From assembly GCF_000614065.1 (NCBI RefSeq), contig NZ_BAKG01000010.1, positions 1 to 64,000 of the forward strand: DNA of 64,000 nt, read 5' to 3'. Source of the DNA: Prevotella dentasini JCM 15908 (GTDB taxonomy: Bacteria > Bacteroidota > Bacteroidia > Bacteroidales > Bacteroidaceae). Position 1 is the first letter of the stretch. Each line of letters opens with the position of its first letter. The position numbers and the translations under genes are program-made. Below the pieces are notes generated by a model that saw nothing but the letters and a program-made list of their open reading frames with translations, was not told where the DNA came from and searched no databases. This document shows positions 49,272 to 59,691 of the stretch, in pieces.

Positions 49272-52200
49272 TTATACTTCCTCGCTCCAGTCTTCCTTGC
49301 TCTTGCGGACATAGCTTTGGTAGCGAAGCTTGGCCATGTCCTCGCACGACTTGAAGAGTTCCTCACCTTCATTTGGATATGCCTTGAGAACAGAGAGGAA
49401 ACGGACTTCGCTGCGGAGGAAGTCTTGGAACTTAGCCCAGTCTGGGACCTTGGAGTCGAGAGAGAACGGATTCTTGCCTTCCTCTGCCAACTGCGGATTA
49501 TATCTCCAGAGATGCCAGTAACCGCACTCAACGGCATTGGCCTCCTGTGCCTGACTGCGTCCCATGCCACCCTTAATCTTCAGACCGTGGTTGATACACG
49601 GAGCGTAGGCGATGATGAGCGATGGGCCGGGATAGGCTTCTGCCTCGCGGATGGCCTTCAGGGTCTGCGCGTTGTCGGCACCCATGGCCACCTGTGCTAC
49701 GTAGACGTAGCCATACGTGGTGGCCATCAGGCCGAGGTCCTTCTTGCGTATGCGCTTTCCCTTGGCTGCAAACTGTGCGATGGCACCGAGTGGAGTAGAC
49801 TTGGAACTCTGGCCACCCGTATTGGAGTAGACCTCCGTGTCAAGAACGAGGATGTTGACGTCCTCGCCCGATGCAATGACGTGGTCGAGACCGCCATAAC
49901 CGATGTCGTAGGAAGCACCGTCGCCACCGATAATCCACTGGCTGCGCTTTACGAGATAGTGGTCGAGCGTCTTCAGTTCTGCGCAAGCTGTGCATCCACT
50001 TTCCGCGCCTGCTGCAATCAGCGGCTTCAGCTTGGCGGCTGCAACCTTCGAGGCATCGGCATTGTCCTTACTGTCAATCCATTCCTGTGCAGCCTCCTTG
50101 AAGTCTGCCGGAGTCTTGTCATCGGCAAGCAATTCGCTCAAGAGAACGGTGATGCGCTCACGCATCTTTTTGTTACCCATTGCCATACCCATGCCAAACT
50201 CGCAGAAATCCTCGAACAGGGAGTTGTTGAAGGCTGGGCCCTGACCATTCTCATTGGTTGTGTATGGAGTTGAAGGAACCGAGGCAGAGTAGATAGAGGA
50301 ACAGCCCGTAGCGTTGGCTATCATCTCGCGGTCGCCGAAGAGCTGCGAAACGAGCTTGACATACGGAGTCTCGCCACAGCCTGCACAAGCACCGGAGAAC
50401 TCAAAGAGTGGCTGGGCAAACTGAGAGTTCTTGGCGTTCGACTTGATGTCGACAAGGTTCTGCTTGCTCTTCACGTTCCTGACGAGGTAATCCCAGTTGG
50501 CTGCGCGGCGGTTGGCTTCTTCCTCACCGGCTACAAACTGCGTCATGGTGAGAGCCTTTTCTCCCTTCTTGCCCGGGCAGACGTCGGCACAGTTGCCGCA
50601 GCCCGTACAGTCAAGAACGGAAATCTCAATGCGGAACTGCATGCCCTTCAGCTGCTTGGGCGCAATGATGTCAAGGGTAGTCTCGTTGAAGTTCGCCTTC
50701 TCTGCCTCGTCAAGAACGAATGGACGGATAACGGCATGGGGGCAAACAAACGAACACTTGTTGCACTGAATACAATTCTCGGCGTTCCATGACGGAACGA
50801 AGGCAGCCACACCACGCTTGTCGTAAGCGGCTGTACCTACCGACCATGTACCGTCAACGGTGTTGTGCTTGACGAAATCAGAAACCTTCAGCAAATCGCC
50901 TGCCTGTGCGTTCATCGGACGGACGAGTTCCTTTACGAAGGCCGGGGCGTCGTCCGCCTTGCCGTCGTTGTCAGCCAGAGCAGCCCAAGCCGGGTCAACA
51001 GCCAGCTGCTTGTATTCGTTGCCACGGTCGACAGCTGCATAATTCTTGTCGACAATATCCTGTCCTTTCTTGCCATAGCTTTTCTCTATGAATTTCTTCA
51101 TCTGTTCAACGGCAAGGGCAATGGGAATAACCTCCGTAATGCGGAAGAAGGCAGACTGGAGGATGGTATTGGTACGGTTGCCCAAACCTATCTCCTGTGC
51201 AATCTTGGTGGCATTGATGTAGTAAACGGTGATATTGTTCTGTGCAAAATAACGTTTCACCTTGTTGGGGATGAAATTGACCAACTCTTCACCGTCGAAT
51301 ATCGTATTCAGCAGGAACGTGCCGTTCTTGCGCAGACCGCGTGTTACGTCGTACATATTCAGGTAGGCCTGAACGTGGCATGCTACGAAGTTGGGAGTGT
51401 TCACCTGATAGGTAGAACGGATTGGGCTGTCTCCGAAACGCAGATGAGAGCAGGTAAAGCCGCCTGACTTCTTGGAATCGTATGAGAAATAAGCCTGACA
51501 ATGCTTGTCGGTATTATCACCGATAATCTTAACAGAGTTCTTGTTCGCTCCGACAGTACCATCGGCGCCCAGCCCGTAGAACTTAGCCTCGAACATACCT
51601 TCGCCACCCAATGGAATCTCCTCTACTTCTGGGAGAGAAGTAAAGGTTACGTCATCAACAATGCCTACGGTAAAATGATTCTTTGGTTCCGGCAACTCAA
51701 GATTGTCATATACCGCGATTATCTTGGCAGGTGTGGTGTCGGCCGAGCCGAGACCGTAACGGCCTCCTACAATCAGCGGTTTGTCTTCTACATCGTAGAA
51801 TGCACTCTTTACGTCAAGGTATAATGGCTCCCCCTCTGCTCCCGGCTCCTTCGTGCGGTCAAGTACGGCAATGCGCTTAACCGTCTTGGGAACTGCTGCA
51901 AGCAGATGCTTGACAGAGAATGGGCGATAGAGATGAACGGCAACCATACCTACCTTCTTGCCTTGCTTCAGCAAGTAGTCGATAGCCTCACGGGCAGCCT
52001 CGGTAGCAGAACCCATCAGAATAATGATGTTCTCTGCATCTTCCGCTCCATAGTAGTCGAAAAGGTGATGTTCACGGCCGGTAATCTTGGTCAGCTCGTT
52101 GAGGTAGTGCTCGACAACTTCTGGCACATTCTGGTATGCAGCGTTGCTTGCCTCACGGTGAGTGAAGAAAGTCTCCGGGTTCTCGGCTGTACCGCGTACT

Positions 52201-52847
52201 ACTGGCCTCTCCGGAGTCATGGCGCGGTCGCGGAAACGCTTGATGTCTGCTTCATCAACCAACGGACGTATATCCTCATCGCCCAGACTTTCTATCTTGT
52301 GATATTCGTGCGATGTACGGAAACCGTCAAAGAAGTTGATAAATGGAACAGATGTCTTCAGTGTTGCCAAATGAGGAACTGCTGAAAGATCCATTACTTC
52401 CTGAACAGAGCCAGAACAGAATATGGCGAAGCCTGTCTGACGACATGCCATGACGTCCTGATGGTCGCCAAAGATGCAGAGAGCGTGGCTTGCAAGCGTA
52501 CGTGCAGAGACGTTGAACACACATGGCAAAAGTTCACCGGCAATCTTATACATGTTGGGAATCATCAAGAGAAGTCCCTGAGAAGCGGTGAAAGTTGTCG
52601 TGAGGGCACCCGACTGCAATGAACCATGTACGGCTCCGGCGGCACCTCCCTCTGACTGCATTTCCTGAACGCTGACAGTCTGACCCCACAGGTTCTTGCG
52701 CCCGCGTGCCGACCACTCGTCAACGTGTTCCGCCATCGGAGACGACGGAGTGATAGGATAGATAGCAGCCACCTCTGAGAACATATAGCTCACGTGGGCA
52801 GCGGCTTCGTTACCATCACAAGTGATAAACTTCTTTTCTTTAGCCAT
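49272..52847 (-). CDS. nifJ: Pyruvate:ferredoxin (flavodoxin) oxidoreductase
   Basis: A single-chain PFOR of 1,191 residues that decarboxylates pyruvate to acetyl-CoA, reducing ferredoxin; oxygen-sensitive and central to anaerobic metabolism. The N-terminal TPP-binding domain begins TCDGNEAAAHVSYMFSEVAA and has IYPITPSSPMAEHVDEW. The inserted ferredoxin domain holds two 4Fe-4S motifs, CIQCNKCSFVCPHA and CTGCGNCADVCPGKK. The C-terminal domain has the proximal cluster FEFSGACAGCGETPYVK and the TPP motif IGGDGASYDIGYGGLDHV. Intact, with its own terminator. Confidence 0.97.
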   Translation of the reverse strand: MAKEKKFITCDGNEAAAHVSYMFSEVAAIYPITPSSPMAEHVDEWSARGRKNLWGQTVSVQEMQSEGGAAGAVHGSLQSGALTTTFTASQGLLLMIPNMYKIAGELLPCVFNVSARTLASHALCIFGDHQDVMACRQTGFAIFCSGSVQEVMDLSAVPHLATLKTSVPFINFFDGFRTSHEYHKIESLGDEDIRPLVDEADIKRFRDRAMTPERPVVRGTAENPETFFTHREASNAAYQNVPEVVEHYLNELTKITGREHHLFDYYGAEDAENIIILMGSATEAAREAIDYLLKQGKKVGMVAVHLYRPFSVKHLLAAVPKTVKRIAVLDRTKEPGAEGEPLYLDVKSAFYDVEDKPLIVGGRYGLGSADTTPAKIIAVYDNLELPEPKNHFTVGIVDDVTFTSLPEVEEIPLGGEGMFEAKFYGLGADGTVGANKNSVKIIGDNTDKHCQAYFSYDSKKSGGFTCSHLRFGDSPIRSTYQVNTPNFVACHVQAYLNMYDVTRGLRKNGTFLLNTIFDGEELVNFIPNKVKRYFAQNNITVYYINATKIAQEIGLGNRTNTILQSAFFRITEVIPIALAVEQMKKFIEKSYGKKGQDIVDKNYAAVDRGNEYKQLAVDPAWAALADNDGKADDAPAFVKELVRPMNAQAGDLLKVSDFVKHNTVDGTWSVGTAAYDKRGVAAFVPSWNAENCIQCNKCSFVCPHAVIRPFVLDEAEKANFNETTLDIIAPKQLKGMQFRIEISVLDCTGCGNCADVCPGKKGEKALTMTQFVAGEEEANRRAANWDYLVRNVKSKQNLVDIKSNAKNSQFAQPLFEFSGACAGCGETPYVKLVSQLFGDREMIANATGCSSIYSASVPSTPYTTNENGQGPAFNNSLFEDFCEFGMGMAMGNKKMRERITVLLSELLADDKTPADFKEAAQEWIDSKDNADASKVAAAKLKPLIAAGAESGCTACAELKTLDHYLVKRSQWIIGGDGASYDIGYGGLDHVIASGEDVNILVLDTEVYSNTGGQSSKSTPLGAIAQFAAKGKRIRKKDLGLMATTYGYVYVAQVAMGADNAQTLKAIREAEAYPGPSLIIAYAPCINHGLKIKGGMGRSQAQEANAVECGYWHLWRYNPQLAEEGKNPFSLDSKVPDWAKFQDFLRSEVRFLSVLKAYPNEGEELFKSCEDMAKLRYQSYVRKSKEDWSEEV

Positions 52848-52956
52848 TTTGTAATTTATTAAATGAATGTTGTTATAATGTTTTTGTCTAAATCGTTATC
52901 AATGAGTCGTTATCTTTTTGTAAATCTCTTAATCTTCTTGCTGTCTACGTCTGACG

Positions 52957-54141
52957 CTAATAAAGAAACCCGAATAGCCATAGCGGGATTCGGTTATCCT
53001 TTCCTATTTCTGTGTTGTAACGTGCGTAAATGGTGTCGGGGCTGAACCGCATCTTTTTGTTTTCCGCATCGCAGACACGGAATTTTGTTGTCCCGTCTAT
53101 CAGGTAGACTCCCGGCTTGTTTCCCTCGTTTATTACGTGGCACCTCCACAGGGTGTTTACGAAGAATGTCTCCATCAGGTCCTGCCGTTCAAGCTGTATC
53201 GGATAGATGGCGTAGATGAGATTGGTATTGTTCAGCATCACCTTTGCCGGCTTTTTGGGAAATTCCTGTCCGATGGGATAAATAATATTAATCAGCCGGG
53301 CGTCTGCAAGGTACTTGATGTAGTTCATTACGGTTGCGCGGCTCGCACTGATGTCCTTTGCAAGACTGCTTATATTAGGCGACCTCGGCCCTTCCAATGC
53401 CAGTTGATAGAATAGTTTCTTTATTTTTGTAAGGTATTTCAGTTCTATCTGCTTGATGAGCAGAATGTCTACTTCCGTCATCATGTTCATTGTTTTCAGC
53501 AAGTTCTCCGAGAAGTTCCGATTCTCAAGAAAAAAAGGATAGAACCCGTGATGAATGTAATCCTGAAAATACTTGAGCGGACTCACCTTGGGCAAAATCT
53601 GCTTGGCGATGTGCTCGTGATTATGTATGATTTCTTGCAACGTGAAAGCCGGGAAACTGTTGCCTGTCCGTAGGTTGAGAAATTCCCGAAAAGAGAATCC
53701 GCTAAGGTTATAGCTTTTTACAATACCGTTCAGTTCAGGGTTCTCATCCTTCAGGCGCATTACGCTTGACCCTGTAAATACAATTTTCAGCTTGGGATAG
53801 TAATCGTAACAGCGTCTCAATTCACTGCTCCAGTTCGGCTGCTTGAAGACTTGGTCTATTAGGAGAACCCTTCCTCCGCGGCGATAGAACTCTCCCGCAA
53901 AGTCTGCAATGCCTCTACCCTGAAAGTAAAAATTATTCATGTTGATGTATAGGCATCCTCTGTCTGTAGTCCCAAAGTGTTCTTTGGCATATTGGAGCAG
54001 GAAAGTGGTCTTGCCGACCCCTCTGGTTCCCTTTATGCCTATCATACGGTCGTCCCAATTTATCTCGTCCATAAGGATGCGACGGACAGGGGCATAGGTA
54101 TGCTCAACAAGATAGGTATGGGTTCGGTAGAATGCGTCCAT
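52957..54141 (-). CDS. AAA (AAA_14/DUF4143) family ATPase
   Basis: A 394-residue P-loop ATPase. Walker A is GIKGTRGVGKTTFLLQYA; Walker B is GRVLLIDQVFKQP (Asp followed by Gln, unlike the usual DEV/DEI pair). The sensor-like VFTGSSVMRL and GFSFREFLNL follow. The C-terminal DUF4143 half has a winged-helix-like part (ISASRATVMNYIKYLADARL). Members of this family are widespread and expanded in Bacteroidetes and mostly of unknown role. The -7 box at 54165 gives a ~20-nt leader. It is divergent from the ATP-grasp-like gene. Confidence 0.88.
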   Translation of the reverse strand: MDAFYRTHTYLVEHTYAPVRRILMDEINWDDRMIGIKGTRGVGKTTFLLQYAKEHFGTTDRGCLYINMNNFYFQGRGIADFAGEFYRRGGRVLLIDQVFKQPNWSSELRRCYDYYPKLKIVFTGSSVMRLKDENPELNGIVKSYNLSGFSFREFLNLRTGNSFPAFTLQEIIHNHEHIAKQILPKVSPLKYFQDYIHHGFYPFFLENRNFSENLLKTMNMMTEVDILLIKQIELKYLTKIKKLFYQLALEGPRSPNISSLAKDISASRATVMNYIKYLADARLINIIYPIGQEFPKKPAKVMLNNTNLIYAIYPIQLERQDLMETFFVNTLWRCHVINEGNKPGVYLIDGTTKFRVCDAENKKMRFSPDTIYARYNTEIGKDNRIPLWLFGFLY

Positions 54142-54164
54142 CTTTATTCGTTGTTATATTAGTG

Positions 54165-54172
54165 CAAAGGTA
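54165..54172 (-). promoter_or_regulatory. -7 box of the AAA ATPase gene
   Basis: Minus-strand TACCTTTG, 23 nt from the start at 54141. Confidence 0.5.
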
Positions 54173-54256
54173 CTACTTTTTCCCAATATTGCAAACTCTA
54201 TATTGCAAAAATGAGATATTTTTTTGTTTTTATTTTGTGTAGACTTGGCTTTGCTG

Positions 54257-54264
54257 TAACTTTG
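54257..54264 (+). promoter_or_regulatory. -7 box of the ATP-grasp-like gene
   Basis: TAACTTTG, 19 nt before the ATG at 54284. Confidence 0.5.
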
Positions 54265-54283
54265 CAGTCCAAATATTACGACG

Positions 54284-55365
54284 ATGAGATTGCATGTTTT
54301 CAATCCAGAACACGAGATGGTTCTGGCACACAATGATAAGTATTTCACGCTCCGCATGCCGGCCGGCAGTTACGGGCCGACTTAGGTTTCCTTCCTGTAT
54401 TCTGGGCGGCAGATGGAGATATAGTGTTGGTAGACGATGCACCTGCAGCACTTCTTCATGTTGGTCGTTTCTCGCAATACGCCCATCGGGTGATTTTCGT
54501 TGAGAAGAAAGATGTTTGGAAATATGTCGACAATATAGAGGCCATAGAACCTTGGGGATGGGATTTGGCTCTCGCCTTTCAGCTAAGGCAGGCAGGAATA
54601 CCTCAGCATTTGCTGCCGCCTGATGATGAACTTGCCGTGTTGAGAAAACTTGCAAGCCGGCATACTTCGGCAGCAGTCCTGCAAATATTGAAAGCTAACG
54701 TAGGAAACAAGGCTTTGACGGGCGAGTCGAAGTATGTGGAAGGCTTGCCGGAATTGAAGGCAACAATAGCTGAGTACGGACAGGCTGTACTGAAAGCCCC
54801 TTGGAGCAGCAGTGGTCGGGGTATCAGATATGTATCGGGAGAGCTGGATAGCCTCATGGAGAATTGGGCAGGAAAGGTAATGGAGCGGCAGCAAGGACTG
54901 ACAGTAGAGCCATATTATAACAAGGTGAAAGACTTTGCAATGGAGTTTTCTGTCGTCAATGGAAAGGTGAGTTATTGCGGATTGTCTGTTTTCTATACGG
55001 CAAAATCAGCTTATACGGGTAACGTACTGACAGGTGAAGAGGATAAGAAAGCCGTGTTGGAACAATACATAGACCCGATTGTGCTTGAAAAGGTCAAGGA
55101 TGCTATTGTACGTTTGATCGGAGAGATGCTTCCGGCAGGATATTGTGGCGCATTTGGCGTAGACATGATGGTGGTGGCATGCCACAGCAACAAACAGACA
55201 GAACCGTCAGGATTTCTATTGCATCCGATGGTGGAAATCAATCTGCGCCGTACCATGGGGCACGTAGCCTTGTCCTTGTCTTCAGGCTCAACGGATATAA
55301 AACGAGTGATGAGAATAGACTATGACGGCTCCCACTATCGTTTACATATCAACAAAATCCGTTAA
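54284..55365 (+). CDS. ATP-grasp-like protein of unknown function, frameshifted in this sequence
   Basis: The start MRLHVFNPEHEMVLAHNDKY is followed by a break near 54353. Adding one C (CTCCGC to CTCCCGC) gives FTLPHAGRQLRADLGFLPVF and a ~360-residue protein. ATP-grasp-like motifs are VLKAPWSSSGRGIRYV (ATP-binding lysine and flexible loop), MVEPYYNKV-like LTVEPYYNKVKDFAMEFSVV and the metal-binding HPMVEINLRRTMGHVAL. Such proteins usually join a carboxylate to an amine or thiol. The partner substrates are not evident, and no pathway genes flank it. Confidence 0.75.
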
Positions 55366-55645
55366 GGCAGGACACAGGAAGAAGACAAGCGGAATTTCTT
55401 GAGAAAGACAACAGCCTGTAGGAACAGGCACGGCTTTTGGTACTTGCATGTTGGATACATCTGTTTGCCTGTAGGAACAGTTCCTTGAGCCTGTTCGGAA
55501 AAATTATAGAAAGAGAGCGTGTGCAGGGCAGACCTGAAACAGCGGACAGACGGGGATGCTTGTCCCTACGCAAGATAGTCGTCTAAAAACAAGAATGGGC
55601 TATCCTGCCTCTTTGTACACGCAAAGTTGCCTTGCTACAAGATTG
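55366..55645. other. Gap with imperfect CCTGTAGGAACAG repeats
   Basis: CCTGTAGGAACAG occurs twice (about 55415 and 55470), followed by GAGCCTGTTC. No gene or clear terminator. Confidence 0.4.
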
Positions 55646-56050
55646 TCAGTCTAAGTCAATCTCAATGATGCCGGAGAGCGGAATCGCCTGTCCTGTGTCC
55701 AAAATTATCTCGTGCGTATCTTCATTTATTGCCTTGATGGTCTGGGTTATGGTCAGATATGCCCCACCGTCTTTATACCCGTCGGGCTGAAAATACGTGA
55801 TGGATGCCGCAGGATGTTCATTGACGTGTGCTGCAATGGTGGTCATCTTGCGGTTAAGTTCCCGATAGTCATCCTCTGCCAGCTCTATCCTCTGTTCGGT
55901 ATAGCGTGCCTCCTCTTCTATGGCAGCCTGATAGCCTGTAAGGGCAGCGAAGGGAGCGAACTGAGCAGCGCGGTTGTAAAGGCTCATCGGTGGGTGAGTC
56001 TTCGATACAGGATGGGGAAGATGAATAATGTCGTCGTACGATTCGTTCAT
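55646..56050 (-). CDS. YolD-like partner of a Y-family polymerase
   Basis: A 134-residue protein. The N-terminal part [20 protein letters not shown] followed by [20 protein letters not shown] matches the YolD-like pattern, where small proteins pair with UmuC/DinB-type polymerases. The C-terminal half ([39 protein letters not shown]) forms beta strands. Its start codon overlaps the polymerase stop by 4 nt (56047-56050), so translation is coupled. It probably acts as an accessory factor of the polymerase. Confidence 0.8.
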   Translation of the reverse strand: MNESYDDIIHLPHPVSKTHPPMSLYNRAAQFAPFAALTGYQAAIEEEARYTEQRIELAEDDYRELNRKMTTIAAHVNEHPAASITYFQPDGYKDGGAYLTITQTIKAINEDTHEIILDTGQAIPLSGIIEIDLD

Positions 56051-57542
56051 GCCTTGTGTCCTCCTATTTGCTGATTGCGTTCTCTCGCCGTAGCTCCTTC
56101 TTCAAAGTTAAGGCCCCGCAGAAGCGAGTTTCTTCCAAATTTTTGTTTGATGCTGATAGTCGTTTCCTGTATTCTGCGCTCCTTTGCCAATGCTTTTTCT
56201 TCCTTTTCCCTTTTGTCTGCTAAGGCTTCATAGTCGGTAAACATGTCAAGTTGTACAGGTACGGCAGTCTGTCGGTGTGCCTGCTCTTCACTGACGACGT
56301 GGTTGGTAGAAATGTTAATGCGTCTTACCAACAGCTGTGCGTCTACAATCTGGTCGTAAAGCTGCACAACGGATTGGGTTATGAGGCGGGTAGACGAAGT
56401 GAAACGGTGAAGATTGGCTGTTCCATGGGCATATTTGGTACTTTCCTGCCGTACCAATCCGTATCTACCGGGCCTGTATAGTGGATGGATTGCCGGTTGA
56501 GGCTTTCTTTATCGTAGCCGATGCTGATGACAAGCTGGTCGGTAACGCATTGTTTCTCCACCAAGCTGAGAGCTATGTCTTCCGCCATTTCCTGCACGAC
56601 GATGCGGGCTTTGGAAAAGGTGTAGGCTTCCTGCAATACCTGTCCGCTACTCATAGAATTGTTTTCCGGACGATAGGCCTTTATCATCTCCATCGTGCAG
56701 GGCTCCCATCCCCACGCATGGTCAATGAGCAGTTCGGCATTGATACCGAACAGGTTATACAGCAACTCCTCGTGGTTGATGGAACAACGGGCAATCTTTC
56801 CCATGGTGTCCAGTCCGTAGCAGGCAAGCCGCTGAGCCGTCCCTCTGCCCACTCGCCAGAAATCTGTTATAGGCCGATGATTCCAGAGTTTCTCCCGGTA
56901 CGTCCTCTCGTCCAACTCCGCAATCCGCACCCCGTCCTTTCCGGCAGGAATATGCTTGGCCACAATATCCATGGCCACCTTGCAGAGATAGAGGTTGGTG
57001 CCGATACCTGCCGTTGCAGTGATTCCTGTCTGTCGGAATACATCCTGAATCATCTTCATTGCCAGTTCACGGGCGGTCATCTTGTAGCTCTTGAGGTAGT
57101 TGGTGGCATCAATAAACACCTCGTCTATGGAGTAGACATGGATGTCTTCGGACGAAATATACTTCAGATAGATGCTGTATATACGAGAACTATGTCTGAT
57201 ATAGTATGCCATACGTGGCACAGCGGCTATATAGTCTATTTCCCAATCAGGATGCTCTTTCAGCTCTTTGTCCGATATGGATTTCCCTGTCAGCCGCTGA
57301 CGGGGCGATTTTCTCCTTCTCTCCTCGTTTACTTCCTTTAGCCGTTGGTTGACTTCAAAGAGCCGTGCACGTCCGGGAATACCGTATGCTTTCAGCGATG
57401 GCGACACTGCCAAGCAGATAGTCTTCTCTGTACGGCTGACATCGGCAACGACAAGGTTGGTCGTAAGTGGGTCGAGACCGCGCTCGGCACACTCCGCGCT
57501 GGCATAAAACGACTTGAGGTCGATGGCTATGAAAGTGGGCAT
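56047..57542 (-). CDS. Y-family DNA polymerase (DinB/UmuC type), frameshifted in this sequence
   Basis: A translesion polymerase. The N-terminus [20 protein letters not shown] carries the first catalytic aspartate, and [15 protein letters not shown] the second pair (Asp-Glu). [20 protein letters not shown] and [20 protein letters not shown] (helix-hairpin-helix) follow. The little-finger domain [12 protein letters not shown] continues in another frame as [20 protein letters not shown]. The break near 56438 is repaired by one C/G (GTACCAAA to GTACCCAAA), giving ~498 residues with a C-terminal extension ([20 protein letters not shown]). It is coupled to the YolD-like gene. Confidence 0.87.
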
Positions 57543-57889
57543 GGGTGGAAATTGATATGCTCCTAAAGCGTTATTGACTATTTTCCCTATTGTTTTGGAT
57601 GAAGAGAGACAGGACGGAAGCGAAAGGGGAATAACACTCTGAAAAAGTCGTATTACAGGGTTATGGGACTTTTTGCCCCCGGTGTGGATGGAAAAAGACT
57701 ATATGCCCTTGGCTGAATGTACTTGCTGAATAGAAATCCTCCACTCCCTTAATTGTATAACTCAGTTTTCAAGTGCGGAGCAAAGTGCAATAAACAGCCT
57801 TTAATTTTCCACTTACTTAATTTGAAATATAACAGACTGGCTATCAGGCGTTTCTTCCTGTCCTGACAGAAGAACCGTGTTTGAAATAT
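57543..57889. other. Gap without genes before a 22-bp array
   Basis: About 350 nt without a credible ORF or RNA gene. A short CTTCCTGTCCTGACAGAAG symmetry occurs near 57855. The array follows directly. Confidence 0.45.
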
Positions 57890-57955
57890 GAAAGTGCCGC
57901 TTTCGCAGGCTGAAAGTGGCACTTTGACTGGCTCAAAGTGCCACTTTCATTTTAC
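57890..57955. repeat. Tandem array, three 22-bp units (AAA-N7-TTT type)
   Basis: Units begin at 57890, 57912 and 57934, with cores AAAGTGCCGCTTT, AAAGTGGCACTTT and AAAGTGCCACTTT. The second and third are close matches to those at 19497-19540. It lies 58 nt past the guaA stop (minus strand), on the polymerase side. Confidence 0.9.
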
Positions 57956-58013
57956 GGATAATACTTTCCCTTCTTTTGGCTTACAAGAAGGCGGAAGCTG
58001 CTATTGACCCGCC

Positions 58014-59556
58014 TTACTCCCACTCTATCGTCGAGGGCGGCTTTGAGGAGATGTCATAACATACTCGGTTGACTCCTTTCACCTTACGGATAATCTCGTT
58101 CGACACGTCTGCCATGAAGTCGTAAGGCAGGTGCGCCCAATCTGCCGTCATGGCATCCATAGAGGTTACGGCACGCAGGGCAACAGGATGCTCGTAAGTG
58201 CGCTCATCGCCCATCACCCCTACGGAGCGGATGGTGGAGAGAAGTACCGTACCTGCCTGCCATACATGGTCGTAGAGACTTGTGCCGTCGGGCATGGTGT
58301 AGTCGTGCATCTTCTCTATGTAGATATCGTCGGCATCTTGCAGGATACGCACTTTCTCACGGGTGATGTCGCCAAGGATGCGGACAGCCAAACCCGGACC
58401 GGGGAACGGATGACGCTTGATGAGACGTTCGGGCATGCCCATCTCGTAGCCTACACGGCGCACCTCGTCCTTGAAGAGCCATCGGAGCGGTTCGCAGAGC
58501 TGCAAGTGCATCTCCTTGGGCAGACCGCCAACGTTGTGGTGGCTCTTGATGACCATGCCTGTAATGCTCAGGCTCTCTATGCGGTCTGGGTAAATCGTTC
58601 CCTGAGCCAGCCATTTGGCATCGGTTATCTTCTTCGCCTCAGCATTGAAGACCTCTACAAAGTCGCGGCCGATAATCTTGCGTTTCTGCTCCGGGTCGGT
58701 TACCCCCTCCAAGTCCTTGAAGAACTTTTCCGAAGCGTCCACACCTATAACGTTCAGCCGAGGCCCTTATAGCTTCCATCACCTTCTCAAACTCATTCTT
58801 GCGCAACATGCCGTGGTCAACGAAGATACATGTAAGGTTCTTGCCAATGGCCTTGTTGAGCAAGGTGGCACAGACAGAAGAGTCCACACCGCCCGACAGA
58901 CCGAGGATGACACGGTCGTTGCCCACCTGCTCGCGGAGTTCCTTTACGGTACTTTCAACGAACGAGGCAGCACTCCACTCCTGCCGGCTGCCGCAGATGT
59001 CTACGACAAAGTTCTTCAAGAGCTGTTTGCCTTGGAGGGAATGATAGACCTCCGGGTGGAACTGAACGGCCCAGACGGGCTGTTTCGTAGAGGCAAAGGC
59101 GGCAAACCTGACATCGCCCGTAGAGGCGATAATCTCGTAGTCGTCGGGGATGGCCGTAATCGTGTCGCCATGGCTCATCCATACTTGCGAGCCTTTCTCG
59201 AATCCGCTGAAAAGCGGGTTGTCGAGCGCAATGCTTTCCAGATTTGCACGTCCATACTCGCGTGTACCAGTCTGCTCAACCTTACCACCGTTGACATGGG
59301 AAATAAACTGTGCACCGTAGCAGATGCCGAGCACGGGAACCTTTCCGATGAACTCGCTCAAGTCGACCTTGAACGCTTCAGGAGCGTGTACCGAATAGGG
59401 AGAACCCGAGAGAATCACACCTATGACCGATGGGTCGTCCTTCGGAAACTTGTTGTACGGCAGGATTTCACAGAAGGTATCCAACTCACGGACACGACGG
59501 CCAATAAGCTGCGTAGTCTGTGAGCCGAAATCCAAAATAATGATTTTCTGTTGCAT
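58014..59556 (-). CDS. guaA: GMP synthase (glutamine-hydrolysing), two adjacent lost bases
   Basis: Converts XMP to GMP with glutamine and ATP. The N-terminal amidotransferase has [18 protein letters not shown], the nucleophile in [10 protein letters not shown] and [11 protein letters not shown]. The ATP pyrophosphatase domain has the PP-loop [12 protein letters not shown] and [11 protein letters not shown]. The frame breaks between KVMEA and [12 protein letters not shown]. Restoring two bases (near 58757 and 58772; GGCTG to GGCCTG and GCTAT to GCCTAT) gives [18 protein letters not shown] and 514 residues. It starts at [11 protein letters not shown] (59556). The dimerisation domain ends TVVYDIS-like [15 protein letters not shown], as in homologs. 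Confidence 0.93.
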
Positions 59557-59691
59557 AAAATATAATTGTCTGTATTTTATTCTATATAGAATTAAGGGAG
59601 TCGGGCGAATACCTTCATGCAGTATCTTGGAGAGAGACTCCAAGCATATATTTGACTTGATTTCTCAAACTCTCTTTAGTCCTTGACTTCT

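Noticed and set aside
52957-57542. Anti-phage defence island
   Set aside because: An AAA ATPase, an ATP-grasp-like gene and a polymerase pair lie together, but they have separate promoters and orientations, and none shows a known defence effector domain.
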